A stretch of DNA of 64,000 bases from JAHJKV01 sp963678135 (GCA_963678135.1 OY782667.1:1488001-1552000), one strand, 5' to 3'. Positions 7,977-16,875 are shown, counted from the first letter of the stretch. Program-made: numbers and translations. Notes: a model not told the origin generated them from the sequence alone.

Positions 7977-8957
7977 TTAAAATCTGATTTCTTCTTCTTT
8001 CAATATTTGAAAGGCTTTGTTGCCTTTTATTCGTCCGGGAATGCCATGGAATTTTTTTACGCCTTCAATTTCAGCTTCAAGAAAATCATCTTCATCTGTA
8101 TCAAGCATAATAATATCTCCTTTTTCTAAATTAAGGAGTTGACGGCCTGTAATGCTTGTTGTCCCCATACGCACTAACATTTCCACGGGCGTTTCCATGA
8201 GGCGTTCCTTAAAACGGTTGATCCAAATATGGTCTATTTCCAGACGTTCGGATTGAAAAGAGGCATGTAATTTCGAGCGAATAGGCTCCATTGTCGCATA
8301 TGGTAAACAGCAAATAAGCGAGCCTATTGCATTTTCAAGTTCTACCTCAAAGGTAATGACAATAACGACATCTGAAGGAGGCACAATGGCTGCAAACTGT
8401 GGATTGACCTCACTTCGAATCATTTCAACATGGACGTCATGCACTGGTTTCCAACTGTCCTCCATATTAGAAAGAGCAATTTTAACAACTCTGTTCACAA
8501 TGGCTTGTTCAATGGGCGTGAAATCACGACCTTCGACTTTTGGTTGGGAACTGGCACCACCAAAAAAACTTTCGACCAAAGCGAAAACAAGGCGAGAATC
8601 AACAACTAAGATTGCATTGCCTCGCAGTGGATCCATTTTGAAAATCGAGATAGAAGTGGGCACGGGTAAAGAGCGCATAAAGTCCCCGAATTTCGACATA
8701 TCAATGGAAATAGGGTTGATATCCACTCTTTTACGCATGGTATTGGCAAGCGAATTTGTTGCCAAACGCGCAAAACGGTCATTGACAATTTCAAGAACAG
8801 GCATGCGTCCGCGAATAATGCGGTCTTGGTTTGCAAGGTCAAAAGAAATGATACCGGAATCATCATCCTCCGGTAAATCTGGCTCCTCTTCAAGCTCAGC
8901 TCCGGAAAGACCTCTTAGCAGGGCATCAACTTCGTCTTGTTCAAGAATTTTGCTCAT
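7977..8957 (-). CDS. fliM: Flagellar motor switch protein FliM
   Basis: Switch-complex component of the flagellar C ring, 326 aa. The N-terminal LEQDEVDALLRGLSG is the CheY-P binding peptide. The middle domain contains GRMPVLEIVNDRFARL and PVPTSISIFKMDPLRGNAIL, and the C-terminal SpoA domain includes TTSITGRQLLNLEKGDIIML. The start ATG 8955-8957 has GGAG 10 nt upstream; seven extra codons are possible but unsupported. It stands alone with no other flagellar genes in this window, so the rest of the flagellar regulon must be elsewhere or lost. Confidence 0.95.
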   Translation of the reverse strand: MSKILEQDEVDALLRGLSGAELEEEPDLPEDDDSGIISFDLANQDRIIRGRMPVLEIVNDRFARLATNSLANTMRKRVDINPISIDMSKFGDFMRSLPVPTSISIFKMDPLRGNAILVVDSRLVFALVESFFGGASSQPKVEGRDFTPIEQAIVNRVVKIALSNMEDSWKPVHDVHVEMIRSEVNPQFAAIVPPSDVVIVITFEVELENAIGSLICCLPYATMEPIRSKLHASFQSERLEIDHIWINRFKERLMETPVEMLVRMGTTSITGRQLLNLEKGDIIMLDTDEDDFLEAEIEGVKKFHGIPGRIKGNKAFQILKEEEIRF

Positions 8958-9056
8958 GAAATATTTTCTCCGAGTCACATATTTTTAGTGAGTCATGAAT
9001 TTGTACAAAAAGATTAGCAATCTTCGTGCCGTGACTTCCTTTTTACTGTATCGGCT

Positions 9057-9083
9057 GAAAAAGCCTTATTCAATAGGTCTTTT
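9057..9083 (-). terminator. Probable terminator after the deacetylase gene
   Basis: An imperfect hairpin (AAAAGaCCTATT / AATAaGGcTTTTT read on the minus strand) ends in a T run between the leftward deacetylase operon and fliM. The stem has small bulges, so strength is uncertain. Confidence 0.4.
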
Positions 9084-9139
9084 GTATTTTTGAAGAGTAT
9101 ACACAGCTTATGCAAAAAGCATAGACAGTCAAAAAAATG

Positions 9140-10369
9140 TCAATGGTTTTGAAAGGGCAGGCTGGAAAGCGGTACAATGACAATATCTTCAGGTAAATTT
9201 GCTGCCCATGTTTGGATAGCCTGCAAGGTCTCTTCGTGTGGGTGACCAATAGCAATAGCTGTGCCCCTGCGTCTTGCGACTTTTTCTGCTGTTTTTAATT
9301 GTCCAAGAATATAAGGGATAGCCAATTGATTATCAAGAAAGACATCTCTTCCATAAAAAGGAGTACTTGATTCACGAGCAGCATACGCTGCTTTAGATTT
9401 TCCAGTTGTTCTACTGTCTAAAAAGAAAAGTCCACGGTCTGCAAGTATTTTGAGCACAGTATACATAGCAGCTTGATCTTCTGTAAAACGTGAGCCCATA
9501 TGATTATTGACGCCGACTGCATCCGGAATTAAATCCAAATTTTTCTTTACAATACTTTGTATTTTTTGAGCATTCATTTTGAGAAAGAGTGCTCCAGGAC
9601 CGGGATTGGCTTGAGGATAACTCCGAGGTTCCATAGGAAGATGTACAATAATATCAAGCTTATTTTGTTTGGCTATTTTTCGGGTTGCATCTCGGTGTGA
9701 GGCCAAGGGCCAGATGGCAAAGGTAATAGGTAATTTGCTTTCTGCGAATTTGCGCGCGAGTTGCGTGTCTTCTCCAAGATCGTCAATGACAATGGCAATG
9801 CGGTCTTTAGCTGCTATATCAAGTGGAATTTTTGCTTCTTCAGCAATTTGTTTTTTCGGGATTTCAAGGAATAATTCATGGGTTCTTATGCCTTTAATCA
9901 AAAGAGAAAATTGCCGTGGTCCAGAGACAACAAGCGATACTTCGGGAAGATGCGATTGCAGTAATTTTGTCAGGTGCTGTGCAAATTCTTCAGGAGAAAC
10001 CGGAACATAAAATCCTAGAAAACGAGCCTTAAAATCTTCATGTCCTTGAGTCGGCAAGGCAAAAACTTCTATAGAATCAGGAGACGCTTTGAGTTCTATC
10101 AAAGCGCGCATGAGCAGGGCATCAGTGCGTATAGCGAGTTCTTGAATATTGCTTGCTAGAGTTTCTTCATACACCAGCGGTAAGGGAGCTACTGGTTCAA
10201 CTGCTTCTTTTTGAGCAAAGAACAAAATAATAGTCCCCAGAAAGAGCAACAAAAATATACAGCAAGCAATTCCAAGCTCACGTTTATATTTTTGTATAAA
10301 CCTGAACAAGAAGTCTTTTTTTGAAAAAGAAGGTTCTTCTTGTTCAGGTTGTTCTATGTCTGGAGGCAT
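9140..10369 (-). CDS. Divergent polysaccharide deacetylase family protein (YibQ-like)
   Basis: A 409-aa protein with a cytoplasmic N-terminus, one membrane segment (about residues 34-52, GIACCIFLLLFLGTIILFF) and a periplasmic domain of the divergent polysaccharide deacetylase (DUF610/YibQ) family. Conserved blocks are IAIVIDDLGED (about 192), PITFAIWPLASH, IVHLPMEPRSYP, NNHMGSRFTED and GTAIAIGHPHEET. Enzymatic activity of this family is not well established. It is last in a leftward operon after envC and ctpA, a neighbourhood common for this family and tied to cell-wall hydrolysis. Confidence 0.88.
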   Translation of the reverse strand: MPPDIEQPEQEEPSFSKKDFLFRFIQKYKRELGIACCIFLLLFLGTIILFFAQKEAVEPVAPLPLVYEETLASNIQELAIRTDALLMRALIELKASPDSIEVFALPTQGHEDFKARFLGFYVPVSPEEFAQHLTKLLQSHLPEVSLVVSGPRQFSLLIKGIRTHELFLEIPKKQIAEEAKIPLDIAAKDRIAIVIDDLGEDTQLARKFAESKLPITFAIWPLASHRDATRKIAKQNKLDIIVHLPMEPRSYPQANPGPGALFLKMNAQKIQSIVKKNLDLIPDAVGVNNHMGSRFTEDQAAMYTVLKILADRGLFFLDSRTTGKSKAAYAARESSTPFYGRDVFLDNQLAIPYILGQLKTAEKVARRRGTAIAIGHPHEETLQAIQTWAANLPEDIVIVPLSSLPFQNH

Positions 10370-10400
10370 ATTTTTCTGACTACTTTAGTACAACACAGTA

Positions 10401-11687
10401 TTAGTGAATCTGAGTAATAACTGGTAGTTTTTTGACTAATTCCAGCGCCATTCGCAGTTGATTATCTTTTGCAAGCAGCGTCTTGGTCTTTTCATCAATT
10501 TTTTCTTCTTGTATTTCTTCAGTTCCATTTGGATTTTCAAAATGGCTGGAAAGATTTTGTTCACGAATAGTTAAACGAACTAAATCTTCCGTTTCCTCGT
10601 TTTTTACCGGAATAAAAGGAACGCATAAATCAGGTTCTATTCCTTCAGCTTGAATTGAACGCCCGGAAGGGGTGTAATATAATGCAGAGGTCAGCTTTAA
10701 GGCTTTTCCTTCAGCTAAAGGAATAACATGCTGCACAGAGCCTTTACCAAAACTACGCTCGCCGATAATCAAAGAACGTTTTCTGTCTTGCAATGCACCG
10801 GCTACGATTTCTGAAGCAGAAGCACTGCCCGCATTGATAAGAGTCACGACGGGTACGCTAATATCTGTGGGCTCTTTTTTTGCAATGAAATCATGGCGTT
10901 TCGCAGCATTACGACCTTGCATATAAACGATTAAACCATCTTCTAAAAAGGCATCACTGACACTTACTGCCTGCTTGAGCAGGCCGCCGGGATTATTTCG
11001 TAAATCGAGGACAATGCCTTTTAGTTCATGCATGGCTACATATTGTGAAATTTTTTGATGTAATTCCTCAGTAGTATGCTCATTGAACCTGGTTAAACGT
11101 ACATATAATATACCAGTGTCCAATACTTTTGTTTTAACAGCGACCAGTGGGATAATGCCCCGGACAATGGACACTTCTATGGGATTATTTTCTTGTTTAT
11201 GCACAATAGTCAGACGGACACTTGTTCCTTCTTCACCCCGAATTTTTTTCACAGCATCCAAAAGAGTGTAGCCTTGCGTGGATTCTCCATCAATTTCTAT
11301 GATAGAATCACCAGCTTTGAGTCCTGCTCTATAGGCAGGAGTATCTTCAAGTGGCGACACAACAATGAGCCGACTTTTTTCCATGCTGATTTCAATACCG
11401 ATGCCTGAAAATTTGCCGGCAGTAGTGTTTTGCATTTCTTCATATGCTTCTTCATCAAGGTATGCAGAATGCGGATCAAGTTGCTCAAGCATTCCTTTAA
11501 TTGAATCCTCGATAAGTTCTGCGCGCGAAATGTCTTCAACATAGCTTTCTTCCACAATATCAAGCACTTGGCTGAATCTACGCAAAGACTCTAAAGCATC
11601 AGAATCTTGCGCCTTGGAATAATTGCCACTTAGAAAAACAAAACCAAGAAGCAGAAAAGCAGCTAAAAATAAAATGCCACGTCTCAT
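10401..11687 (-). CDS. ctpA: C-terminal processing peptidase, S41 family
   Basis: Periplasmic serine protease of 428 aa. Residues 1-26 form a signal/anchor segment. A PDZ domain (about 95-175: GIGIEISMEKSRLIVVSPLE, AGLKAGDSIIEIDGES) selects substrate C-termini. The S41 core has LDLRNNPGGLL, the nucleophile region NAGSASASEIVAGAL (Ser about 286) and GERSFGKGSVQ with the catalytic lysine about 26 residues later. Substrates are often cell-wall enzymes, in keeping with envC immediately upstream (26 nt gap). Confidence 0.93.
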   Translation of the reverse strand: MRRGILFLAAFLLLGFVFLSGNYSKAQDSDALESLRRFSQVLDIVEESYVEDISRAELIEDSIKGMLEQLDPHSAYLDEEAYEEMQNTTAGKFSGIGIEISMEKSRLIVVSPLEDTPAYRAGLKAGDSIIEIDGESTQGYTLLDAVKKIRGEEGTSVRLTIVHKQENNPIEVSIVRGIIPLVAVKTKVLDTGILYVRLTRFNEHTTEELHQKISQYVAMHELKGIVLDLRNNPGGLLKQAVSVSDAFLEDGLIVYMQGRNAAKRHDFIAKKEPTDISVPVVTLINAGSASASEIVAGALQDRKRSLIIGERSFGKGSVQHVIPLAEGKALKLTSALYYTPSGRSIQAEGIEPDLCVPFIPVKNEETEDLVRLTIREQNLSSHFENPNGTEEIQEEKIDEKTKTLLAKDNQLRMALELVKKLPVITQIH

Positions 11688-11713
11688 ATTTCCCTCCCAA
11701 AAGAGTTCACCCG

Positions 11714-12835
11714 TCAGTTTTTATGTGTTTCGACGTTAGATAACCAGCCCATAGGGTTAATAGGTTTTGAACCAAAACGCAATTCAAAATATAAGCCATG
11801 TTGTTTTGTTTTAGGATCAAATCCTACCACGCCAAGCGGTTCATCTTTTTCAATTTCTCGCCCGGGCAACACCAAACATTTTGAAAGATAGGCGTATACT
11901 GAATAATAGTTATTTCCATGATACACAATAACGACTTGCCCAAAGCCTCGGAGTGTATCCGCATGCATTACTTTACCCCAAAAAATAGATTTTACCGTGG
12001 TATTTTCATTTGCTGCAATACCGATACCTCGGCGAGCAGGCTTGGCATATGGGGCAAAAGTAGAGGTTACTCGTCCTTTGACAGGCCAAGGCAAAATAAG
12101 GCGGTTATCCTCAAAACGTCGTACATATTGTGTTTGCAGCTTATAGTTGAGATCTTTAATAACTTGAATGATTGCCTGAAGGTCTTTTTCCAGATCATCT
12201 TTTTTATTTTGTGTTTGGCGAAGGGAATTCCAAAGATGCAATTTTTTTTGCAAGAGTGCATCTTTTTGCTTGTTTACTTCATCGAGTTTTTCTTCAGCAA
12301 GTTGCGCCAAAACAGACTGCTCTTCAATATTTTGTTCAATGAGCTTTGAGGCATGAACTGTTTCCTTGAAACGTGTGGACGTTGCCTGATAGATATGTGA
12401 GAGCCAAGTAAAATGACGATCCATTTCGTTCCAAGAATCAACACATTGCAGTGTTCCTCCGATGCGTTGTCCGTGCAATGGCCAGAGTAAAATGAGCAGT
12501 TGTTCCAGTTCTTGTACCAAGGTATGTTTCCAGCGCGTCAGTTCTTTATACACTTTGCGAACTTCGTTTTCTTTTGTCTTAATCGCATGTAATTCTTGTT
12601 CCATTTGAGCTATGGATTGACTCAGAACTTTGATTTGTTGTTTGACACTGGAAAATTTTTTTTGGAGTTTTTTTTCTTGATTTGTAAGACGGTTCATGCG
12701 TCTTTGTCGTCTTTCAAGTTCATCTTGCTGGAATAAAATATCTTTTTCTAAATTGACTGTAGTTGCAGGAAAGCTCAATGGCGGAGCTATAAACAAAAAA
12801 GCTACAAATAAAAAACACGCATAAAAATAAGGCAC
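11714..12835 (-). CDS. EnvC-like murein hydrolase activator
   Basis: A 373-aa secreted protein: signal peptide (about 1-23), a long coiled coil (about 25-240, rich in QKK, EQE and KDDLEKD heptads) and a C-terminal LytM/M23 domain (LPWPVKGRVTSTFAPYAKPA to PINPMGWL). The usual zinc ligands are degenerate: the HLHFE-type block reads HGLYFELRFG. Non-catalytic LytM domains of the EnvC type activate amidases at division sites. Its ATG overlaps the stop of the upstream glycosylase gene by 1 nt. Confidence 0.85.
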   Translation of the reverse strand: MPYFYACFLFVAFLFIAPPLSFPATTVNLEKDILFQQDELERRQRRMNRLTNQEKKLQKKFSSVKQQIKVLSQSIAQMEQELHAIKTKENEVRKVYKELTRWKHTLVQELEQLLILLWPLHGQRIGGTLQCVDSWNEMDRHFTWLSHIYQATSTRFKETVHASKLIEQNIEEQSVLAQLAEEKLDEVNKQKDALLQKKLHLWNSLRQTQNKKDDLEKDLQAIIQVIKDLNYKLQTQYVRRFEDNRLILPWPVKGRVTSTFAPYAKPARRGIGIAANENTTVKSIFWGKVMHADTLRGFGQVVIVYHGNNYYSVYAYLSKCLVLPGREIEKDEPLGVVGFDPKTKQHGLYFELRFGSKPINPMGWLSNVETHKN

Positions 12836-13488
12836 TATTGCTCCAAATCAAAATGCAAAGGGCAGTTTGCACAATTTGCCTCTTGCTTTTTGCACCAATT
12901 TTTACAGGTACGCACGATTAAGGCATGAAATTCATTATAAAATTGAGTGTTCTCCTGCAAATTATCCATAAAAAGAGCTTGCAATTCATCATATCGGCAT
13001 TCTTCATGTATCAAACCATGCCGGATCATCATACGCTTTGTATACGCATCCACAACAAAAACAGGGAGGTTCAAAGCATAATTAAGAATGGAATCTGCGG
13101 TCTCAGGGCCAATGCCATTCACTGCGAGCAATTTGGCGCGCAAGGACATGGTGTCCTGCTTTTTGAGTTCAAGTATATCCATGTTGGCTTCTTGAGCTAA
13201 AAATGAGACAAAATTTTTTAATTTTTGTGCTTTGATGCGGAAAAATCCGGAAGGCCGGATAAGCTCTTGCAGGGTACTTATATCCATTTTTGCTATCATT
13301 TCAGGGTGCAAGGCCTTAGCTCTTTTGAGATTAGCTATTGCTTTTTCAACATTATTCCAATTCGTATTTTGCGTGAGGATAGCTCCTATAGCCACTTCAA
13401 AAGGGGACTCTCCCGGCCACCATGCGCTAGAACCAAGAGCATGGTACATTGCCTTATATAAAGAATATAATCTCTCCGCGGTTTTCAT
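12835..13488 (-). CDS. Endonuclease III-like DNA glycosylase, MagIII type
   Basis: HhH-GPD superfamily, 217 aa. The helix-hairpin-helix LLAVNGIGPETADSILNYAL has glutamate (E129) where bifunctional endonuclease III has its Schiff-base lysine, while the catalytic aspartate is kept (D147, FVVDAYTKR). That pattern fits monofunctional 3-methyladenine glycosylases of the MagIII/HP0602 group. The C-terminus has four cysteines spaced C195-x3-C199-x6-C206-x2-C209, not the canonical C-x6-C-x2-C-x5-C, so an iron-sulfur cluster is uncertain. It overlaps prmA by 4 nt and envC by 1 nt: tight coupling. Confidence 0.85.
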   Translation of the reverse strand: MKTAERLYSLYKAMYHALGSSAWWPGESPFEVAIGAILTQNTNWNNVEKAIANLKRAKALHPEMIAKMDISTLQELIRPSGFFRIKAQKLKNFVSFLAQEANMDILELKKQDTMSLRAKLLAVNGIGPETADSILNYALNLPVFVVDAYTKRMMIRHGLIHEECRYDELQALFMDNLQENTQFYNEFHALIVRTCKNWCKKQEANCANCPLHFDLEQ

Positions 13489-14345
13489 TTTTTTTCTCGT
13501 TTTGTACTGTCACAAAACAGTAATATCGCCCATTCATCGCGTGTGATAATTTGAGGATACTCCATCCCTAATTGCGTGTAACATACAGCGACTTTCTTTG
13601 CTTGTTCGGCTAAAATTCCTGAAAGAAACAAAGAGCCTTGTGCGTGTAAATGAGGGATAATCAAAGGCGCAAGTTCTATGAGCGGACCGGATAAAATATT
13701 TGCAACAATTATTTCAAATTGTGCTTCCATAGGGAGACTGTCTATGGAACCAAGCCTAAAATCAATATTTTGGCTGACCTTATTGGCCATGGCATTTTCT
13801 GTAGCACAAGGAACAGTATCAGGGTCAATATCAAGCCCGATTCCTTTGCAGCCCAACATGGCTAAAGCAATTGATAAAATCCCAGAACCTGTGCCTAAAT
13901 CTAAAAAACGAGTTTGTTGTGTACGTTTTGCTACCGCAAGGTGTTCAAGGCATAAGGCTGTCGTAGGGTGGTGTCCTGTTCCAAAAGCCATTTTGGGTTC
14001 AATGATAATAGTTTTTTTATGGGCTGTCCCTTTATCGGCCAACCAAGGAGGCACTATTTCAAATATCTCGCCACAAGAGACAGGCAGAAAAAAATCTTTC
14101 CAAGAAGTCGCCCAATTTTCTTGTTTTTGCTCGCGTAGAATAAAGGTCGTTTCTGGCCACAGTTGTTTTGCTTTTCTGGCAAATTCGCCGGCTAGATCCC
14201 GATCAGGCAAATGGATACGATATTTCGTTGAAACAGCACCATTTTTTTCTTCCCAGCCTTGAGGGCATAATTGCGTCAGTAAAGGCAAGGCTATTTCACC
14301 GCTAGGATCAGGAAGAGTAAATTCTATTTCAATAAGTGAGTGCAT
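13485..14345 (-). CDS. prmA: Ribosomal protein L11 methyltransferase
   Basis: Class I SAM-dependent methyltransferase, 286 aa. Motif I LDLGTGSGILSIAL (about residue 148), GLDIDPDTVPCATENA, and the post-I block VANILSGPLIELAP are typical of PrmA; KMAFGTGHHPTT lies before the SAM domain. No Shine-Dalgarno precedes the ATG: the leader is an exact 20-bp tandem duplication that ends at the start codon. First or second gene of the leftward prmA-glycosylase-envC-ctpA-deacetylase operon. Confidence 0.93.
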   Translation of the reverse strand: MHSLIEIEFTLPDPSGEIALPLLTQLCPQGWEEKNGAVSTKYRIHLPDRDLAGEFARKAKQLWPETTFILREQKQENWATSWKDFFLPVSCGEIFEIVPPWLADKGTAHKKTIIIEPKMAFGTGHHPTTALCLEHLAVAKRTQQTRFLDLGTGSGILSIALAMLGCKGIGLDIDPDTVPCATENAMANKVSQNIDFRLGSIDSLPMEAQFEIIVANILSGPLIELAPLIIPHLHAQGSLFLSGILAEQAKKVAVCYTQLGMEYPQIITRDEWAILLFCDSTKREKK

Positions 14346-14383
14346 GGGTATACTAAAAAATCTATGGGTATACTAAAAAATCT
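14344..14383. repeat. Exact 20-bp tandem duplication at the prmA start
   Basis: The 20-mer ATGGGTATACTAAAAAATCT occurs twice head to tail (14344-14363 and 14364-14383). The inner copy ends on the prmA start codon; the outer copy reaches the stop of the small upstream gene. Confidence 0.95.
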
Positions 14384-14577
14384 TAGGCCATATCGTTCAC
14401 AAGAGAACCCTTGCCTGATGCAAGATCAAGAGTAAAGGTACGACCTGCGGGCGGAGTACATTGCTCCACAGGGGCAGCTGTTTTTTCTATGTTCTGTTTT
14501 TCTTTTTGTTCAGATTCTTGCATTCGAGTGTCTATGTTTTCGTTTGCCAAGCGATCTGTATACGAAAAAAGAGTCAT
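14383..14577 (-). CDS. Small hypothetical protein upstream of prmA
   Basis: A 64-residue frame starting MTLFSYTDRLANENIDTRMQ, rich in charged residues (EQKEKQNIEK) and ending in GKGSLVNDMA. A start seven codons earlier (14598) is possible. No motif is recognised and the sequence looks disordered or helical. It is co-directional with prmA, 37 nt upstream, so it may be the operon's first gene. The evidence is only an open frame with plausible codon use and position. Confidence 0.4.
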   Translation of the reverse strand: MTLFSYTDRLANENIDTRMQESEQKEKQNIEKTAAPVEQCTPPAGRTFTLDLASGKGSLVNDMA

Positions 14578-14645
14578 CTTGCCTACTTTGTTATTCAATA
14601 ATTATATATGCTACCTTGCTGTAACACAGTGGTCAATCTTCTTTA

Positions 14646-14886
14646 ATTCTCGGCAAGAGCAAGCGCATATAAATTTCAGCGCGAACACTTTCGTAGTGAT
14701 CCTGCCCCCTCTTGTCATCCTGCGCTTTAGTCGCAGGATCCAGTTCTTTTGTCTTCTCTTTTTCTTTTCTTCTTTTTTGTTTCTTCTTCTACAGTGTTAA
14801 GGCATCATAGTTCGGATCTGCTAGACTGTCGCGACTTACGCGCTTTAATAACGGAAAATTAATATGCGTTTGTCCTAATTCTCGGC
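14646..14886. mobile_element. MITE copy 3: complete copy with both ends and a 9-bp target duplication
   Basis: The two terminal repeats are at 14655-14670 and 14862-14877, 13/16 and 14/16 matches to CAGGGCAAACGCATAT and its complement. They are flanked immediately by ATTCTCGGC at 14646-14654 and 14878-14886, a 9-bp target duplication (identity extends to 15 bp if eroded ends are counted). The interior has the palindrome ATCCTGCG-CTTTAGT-CGCAGGAT (14717-14739), a pyrimidine tract and a second degraded palindrome. It was inserted at the last codons of argD, whose TAG stop is now formed by the MITE end. This accounts for most of the gap 14598-14875. Confidence 0.85.
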
Positions 14887-16074
14887 AAGAATTTTTTCTA
14901 ATGTTTCTATGAAACGTGCTAAATCATTTTGCTGAATAGTAAGCGGTGGCACAAGGCGTAAAATTTTGTCTTGAGTAAGGTTCAGCACAAAGCCGGATTC
15001 AAGCAATTTTTCCCATACTGTTTTTCCTGAAAACCTCAGCTCAATCCCAATCAAAAGACCAAAGCCACGCACTTCAGCTATTTTGTTCGGTAATTTTTGA
15101 GATAAAGCCTTTAGTTCATTTTGCATCCAACTGCCAAGCTCTGCAGCATGTTCAACTAAGGCTTCGTTTTGTAAAATATTAAGGGTTTCGCAGGCCACTG
15201 CACTGAGTACACCTCCGCCTCCAAACGTAGTCGCATGGCAACCGGGTTCAAAGCCTTGTGCTACTGTGTCACTGGCAAGTACAGCACCAAGAGGCAGACC
15301 ATTAGCCAAAGCCTTGGCTGCGGTAAAAATATCAGGGATAATGCCATAATGCTCATACGCCCACATGCGTCCGGTTCGTCCCATCCCTGTTTGTATTTCA
15401 TCAATAATAAGCAGCACATCTTTTTTTGCACAAAGTTCTTGCAATGCCTGTGCATAGTGCTGGGAAAGAGGGCGTACTCCTCCTTCTCCCTGTATAACTT
15501 CAAGCATGACAGCGCATGTTTTATCAGAGATGGCTGCTTCAAGCGCAACAATATCATCAAAAGCTACAGTACAAAATCCTTGTGGCAGTGGATCAAAGCC
15601 TTCAGTAAGGCGTCCTCCTTGCCCTGTTGCAGCAAGGGTCGCCAAGGTACGGCCATGAAAAGATTTATCTAAGGTGATGATTTCAAAAGCATTCTTTTTT
15701 TGTACCACTTGTGCATAACGGCGAGCAAGTTTGATTGCTCCCTCATTGGCTTCTGCGCCGGAATTGCAGAAAAAAACTTTGTCCATGGCACAGGTTGCAA
15801 GCAGTTTTTCTGCATATTCTAACTGTTCTTCTTGATAAAAAAGATTGGAGACATGCACGAGCTTTTGCGCCTGAATTTCCATGACTTTTGCCAATTCAGG
15901 ACGGCAATGCCCGAGAGCAGTTACAGCAATACCAGAAAGTAAATCAATATATTCTTTACCTTCAAAGTCATACAATCGACAATCCTTGGCGGATTTTATG
16001 GCTAAAGGATACCGCCCATAGGTGTGCATCAGCAGTGCTTCTTCTTTTTGTTTGAGTGAACCAAAAGTATACAT
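14875..16074 (-). CDS. argD: Acetylornithine aminotransferase
   Basis: PLP-dependent class III aminotransferase, 399 aa, converting N-acetylglutamate semialdehyde to N-acetylornithine in arginine synthesis. Typical blocks are LLSGIAVTALGHCRPEL, FFCNSGAEANEGAIKLAR, FHGRTLATLAATGQ, LLIIDEIQTGMGRTG (PLP aspartate) and TAAKALANGLPLGAVLA (Schiff-base lysine near 252). GGAG lies 4 nt before the ATG. The original 3' end probably read AEN-TAA; a MITE inserted there now supplies TAG, leaving the protein unchanged. Its 5' region contains a long AT-rich tandem repeat. Confidence 0.93.
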   Translation of the reverse strand: MYTFGSLKQKEEALLMHTYGRYPLAIKSAKDCRLYDFEGKEYIDLLSGIAVTALGHCRPELAKVMEIQAQKLVHVSNLFYQEEQLEYAEKLLATCAMDKVFFCNSGAEANEGAIKLARRYAQVVQKKNAFEIITLDKSFHGRTLATLAATGQGGRLTEGFDPLPQGFCTVAFDDIVALEAAISDKTCAVMLEVIQGEGGVRPLSQHYAQALQELCAKKDVLLIIDEIQTGMGRTGRMWAYEHYGIIPDIFTAAKALANGLPLGAVLASDTVAQGFEPGCHATTFGGGGVLSAVACETLNILQNEALVEHAAELGSWMQNELKALSQKLPNKIAEVRGFGLLIGIELRFSGKTVWEKLLESGFVLNLTQDKILRLVPPLTIQQNDLARFIETLEKILAEN

Positions 16075-16084
16075 GTTTACTCCA

Positions 16085-16345
16085 AATTATAAGCATATTC
16101 AATATGTTAAGTATATTTTATATGTTTAGATATATTCGATGCTGTAAGTTTATCTGATATATTAAGTATATTTGATATATTTAGTATATTTGATATTTTA
16201 AGTATATTTGATATGTTTACTATATTGAGTATGTTCGATATATTAAGTATAGTTAAATATGTTAAGTATAATTAAATATATTTAGTATATAAGAAATATT
16301 CAGTATATTTGATATGTCCAGTCTATTCAATAGAATGTTTCCTAT
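16085..16345. repeat. AT-rich degenerate tandem repeat upstream of argD
   Basis: About fourteen diverged copies of a roughly 17-18 bp unit close to AGTATATTTGATATGTTA fill nearly the whole 302-bp gap between dut and argD. It occupies the promoter region of argD and contains many TATAAT-like hexamers, so a specific promoter cannot be singled out. Confidence 0.8.
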
Positions 16346-16375
16346 GCAGAAAAATAAAAATCAGTAAAGCGAAAA

Positions 16376-16846
16376 TCAGTGTTTTCCTGTATGCCCAAAA
16401 CCGCCACTGCCTCGCTTGGTGGAGGATAGTTCTTTTACAGGCGAAAAAACAGCTGGATAATATGCCTGAAAAATAAGCTGGGCAATACGCTGCCCCCTTT
16501 CTATACGTTTTGTTTCACGGGACGTATTGAGAAGAAAAACAAAAATTTGCCCCCGGTAGTCCGGATCAATAACGCCGACTCCCTGCGCTACAACTAAGCC
16601 GTCTTTTGCCCCAAGACCACTACGCGAATACACAAAACCAGCGATTTCAGGACAAGTGATTTCAATGGCTATCCCTGTAGAAATTTTCAGGCGATCACCA
16701 GGAGCAATATCCATATATTCTGTATCAAAACAGGCGCGAAGGTCTATTCCTGCTGAATGGGCAGTCGCTTTTTCAAATATATGTTCTTCCCATACCGGAT
16801 GCAAAAACTTAACCTTTACTTGAAGTTTTCCTGTCCTATCGTGCAT
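16376..16846 (-). CDS. dut: dUTP pyrophosphatase
   Basis: Trimeric dUTPase, 156 aa, cleaving dUTP to dUMP and pyrophosphate. All five family motifs can be read: AGIDLRA, YSRSGLGAKDGLVV, GVIDPDYRGQIFVFLLN, GQRIAQLIF and the C-terminal RGSGGFGHTG that closes over the active site. The ATG follows GGGTGATGAG. Monocistronic in appearance, between two different tandem repeats. Confidence 0.96.
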   Translation of the reverse strand: MHDRTGKLQVKVKFLHPVWEEHIFEKATAHSAGIDLRACFDTEYMDIAPGDRLKISTGIAIEITCPEIAGFVYSRSGLGAKDGLVVAQGVGVIDPDYRGQIFVFLLNTSRETKRIERGQRIAQLIFQAYYPAVFSPVKELSSTKRGSGGFGHTGKH

Positions 16847-16875
16847 AGCTCATCACCCCTAGCTATTTTTTTATA

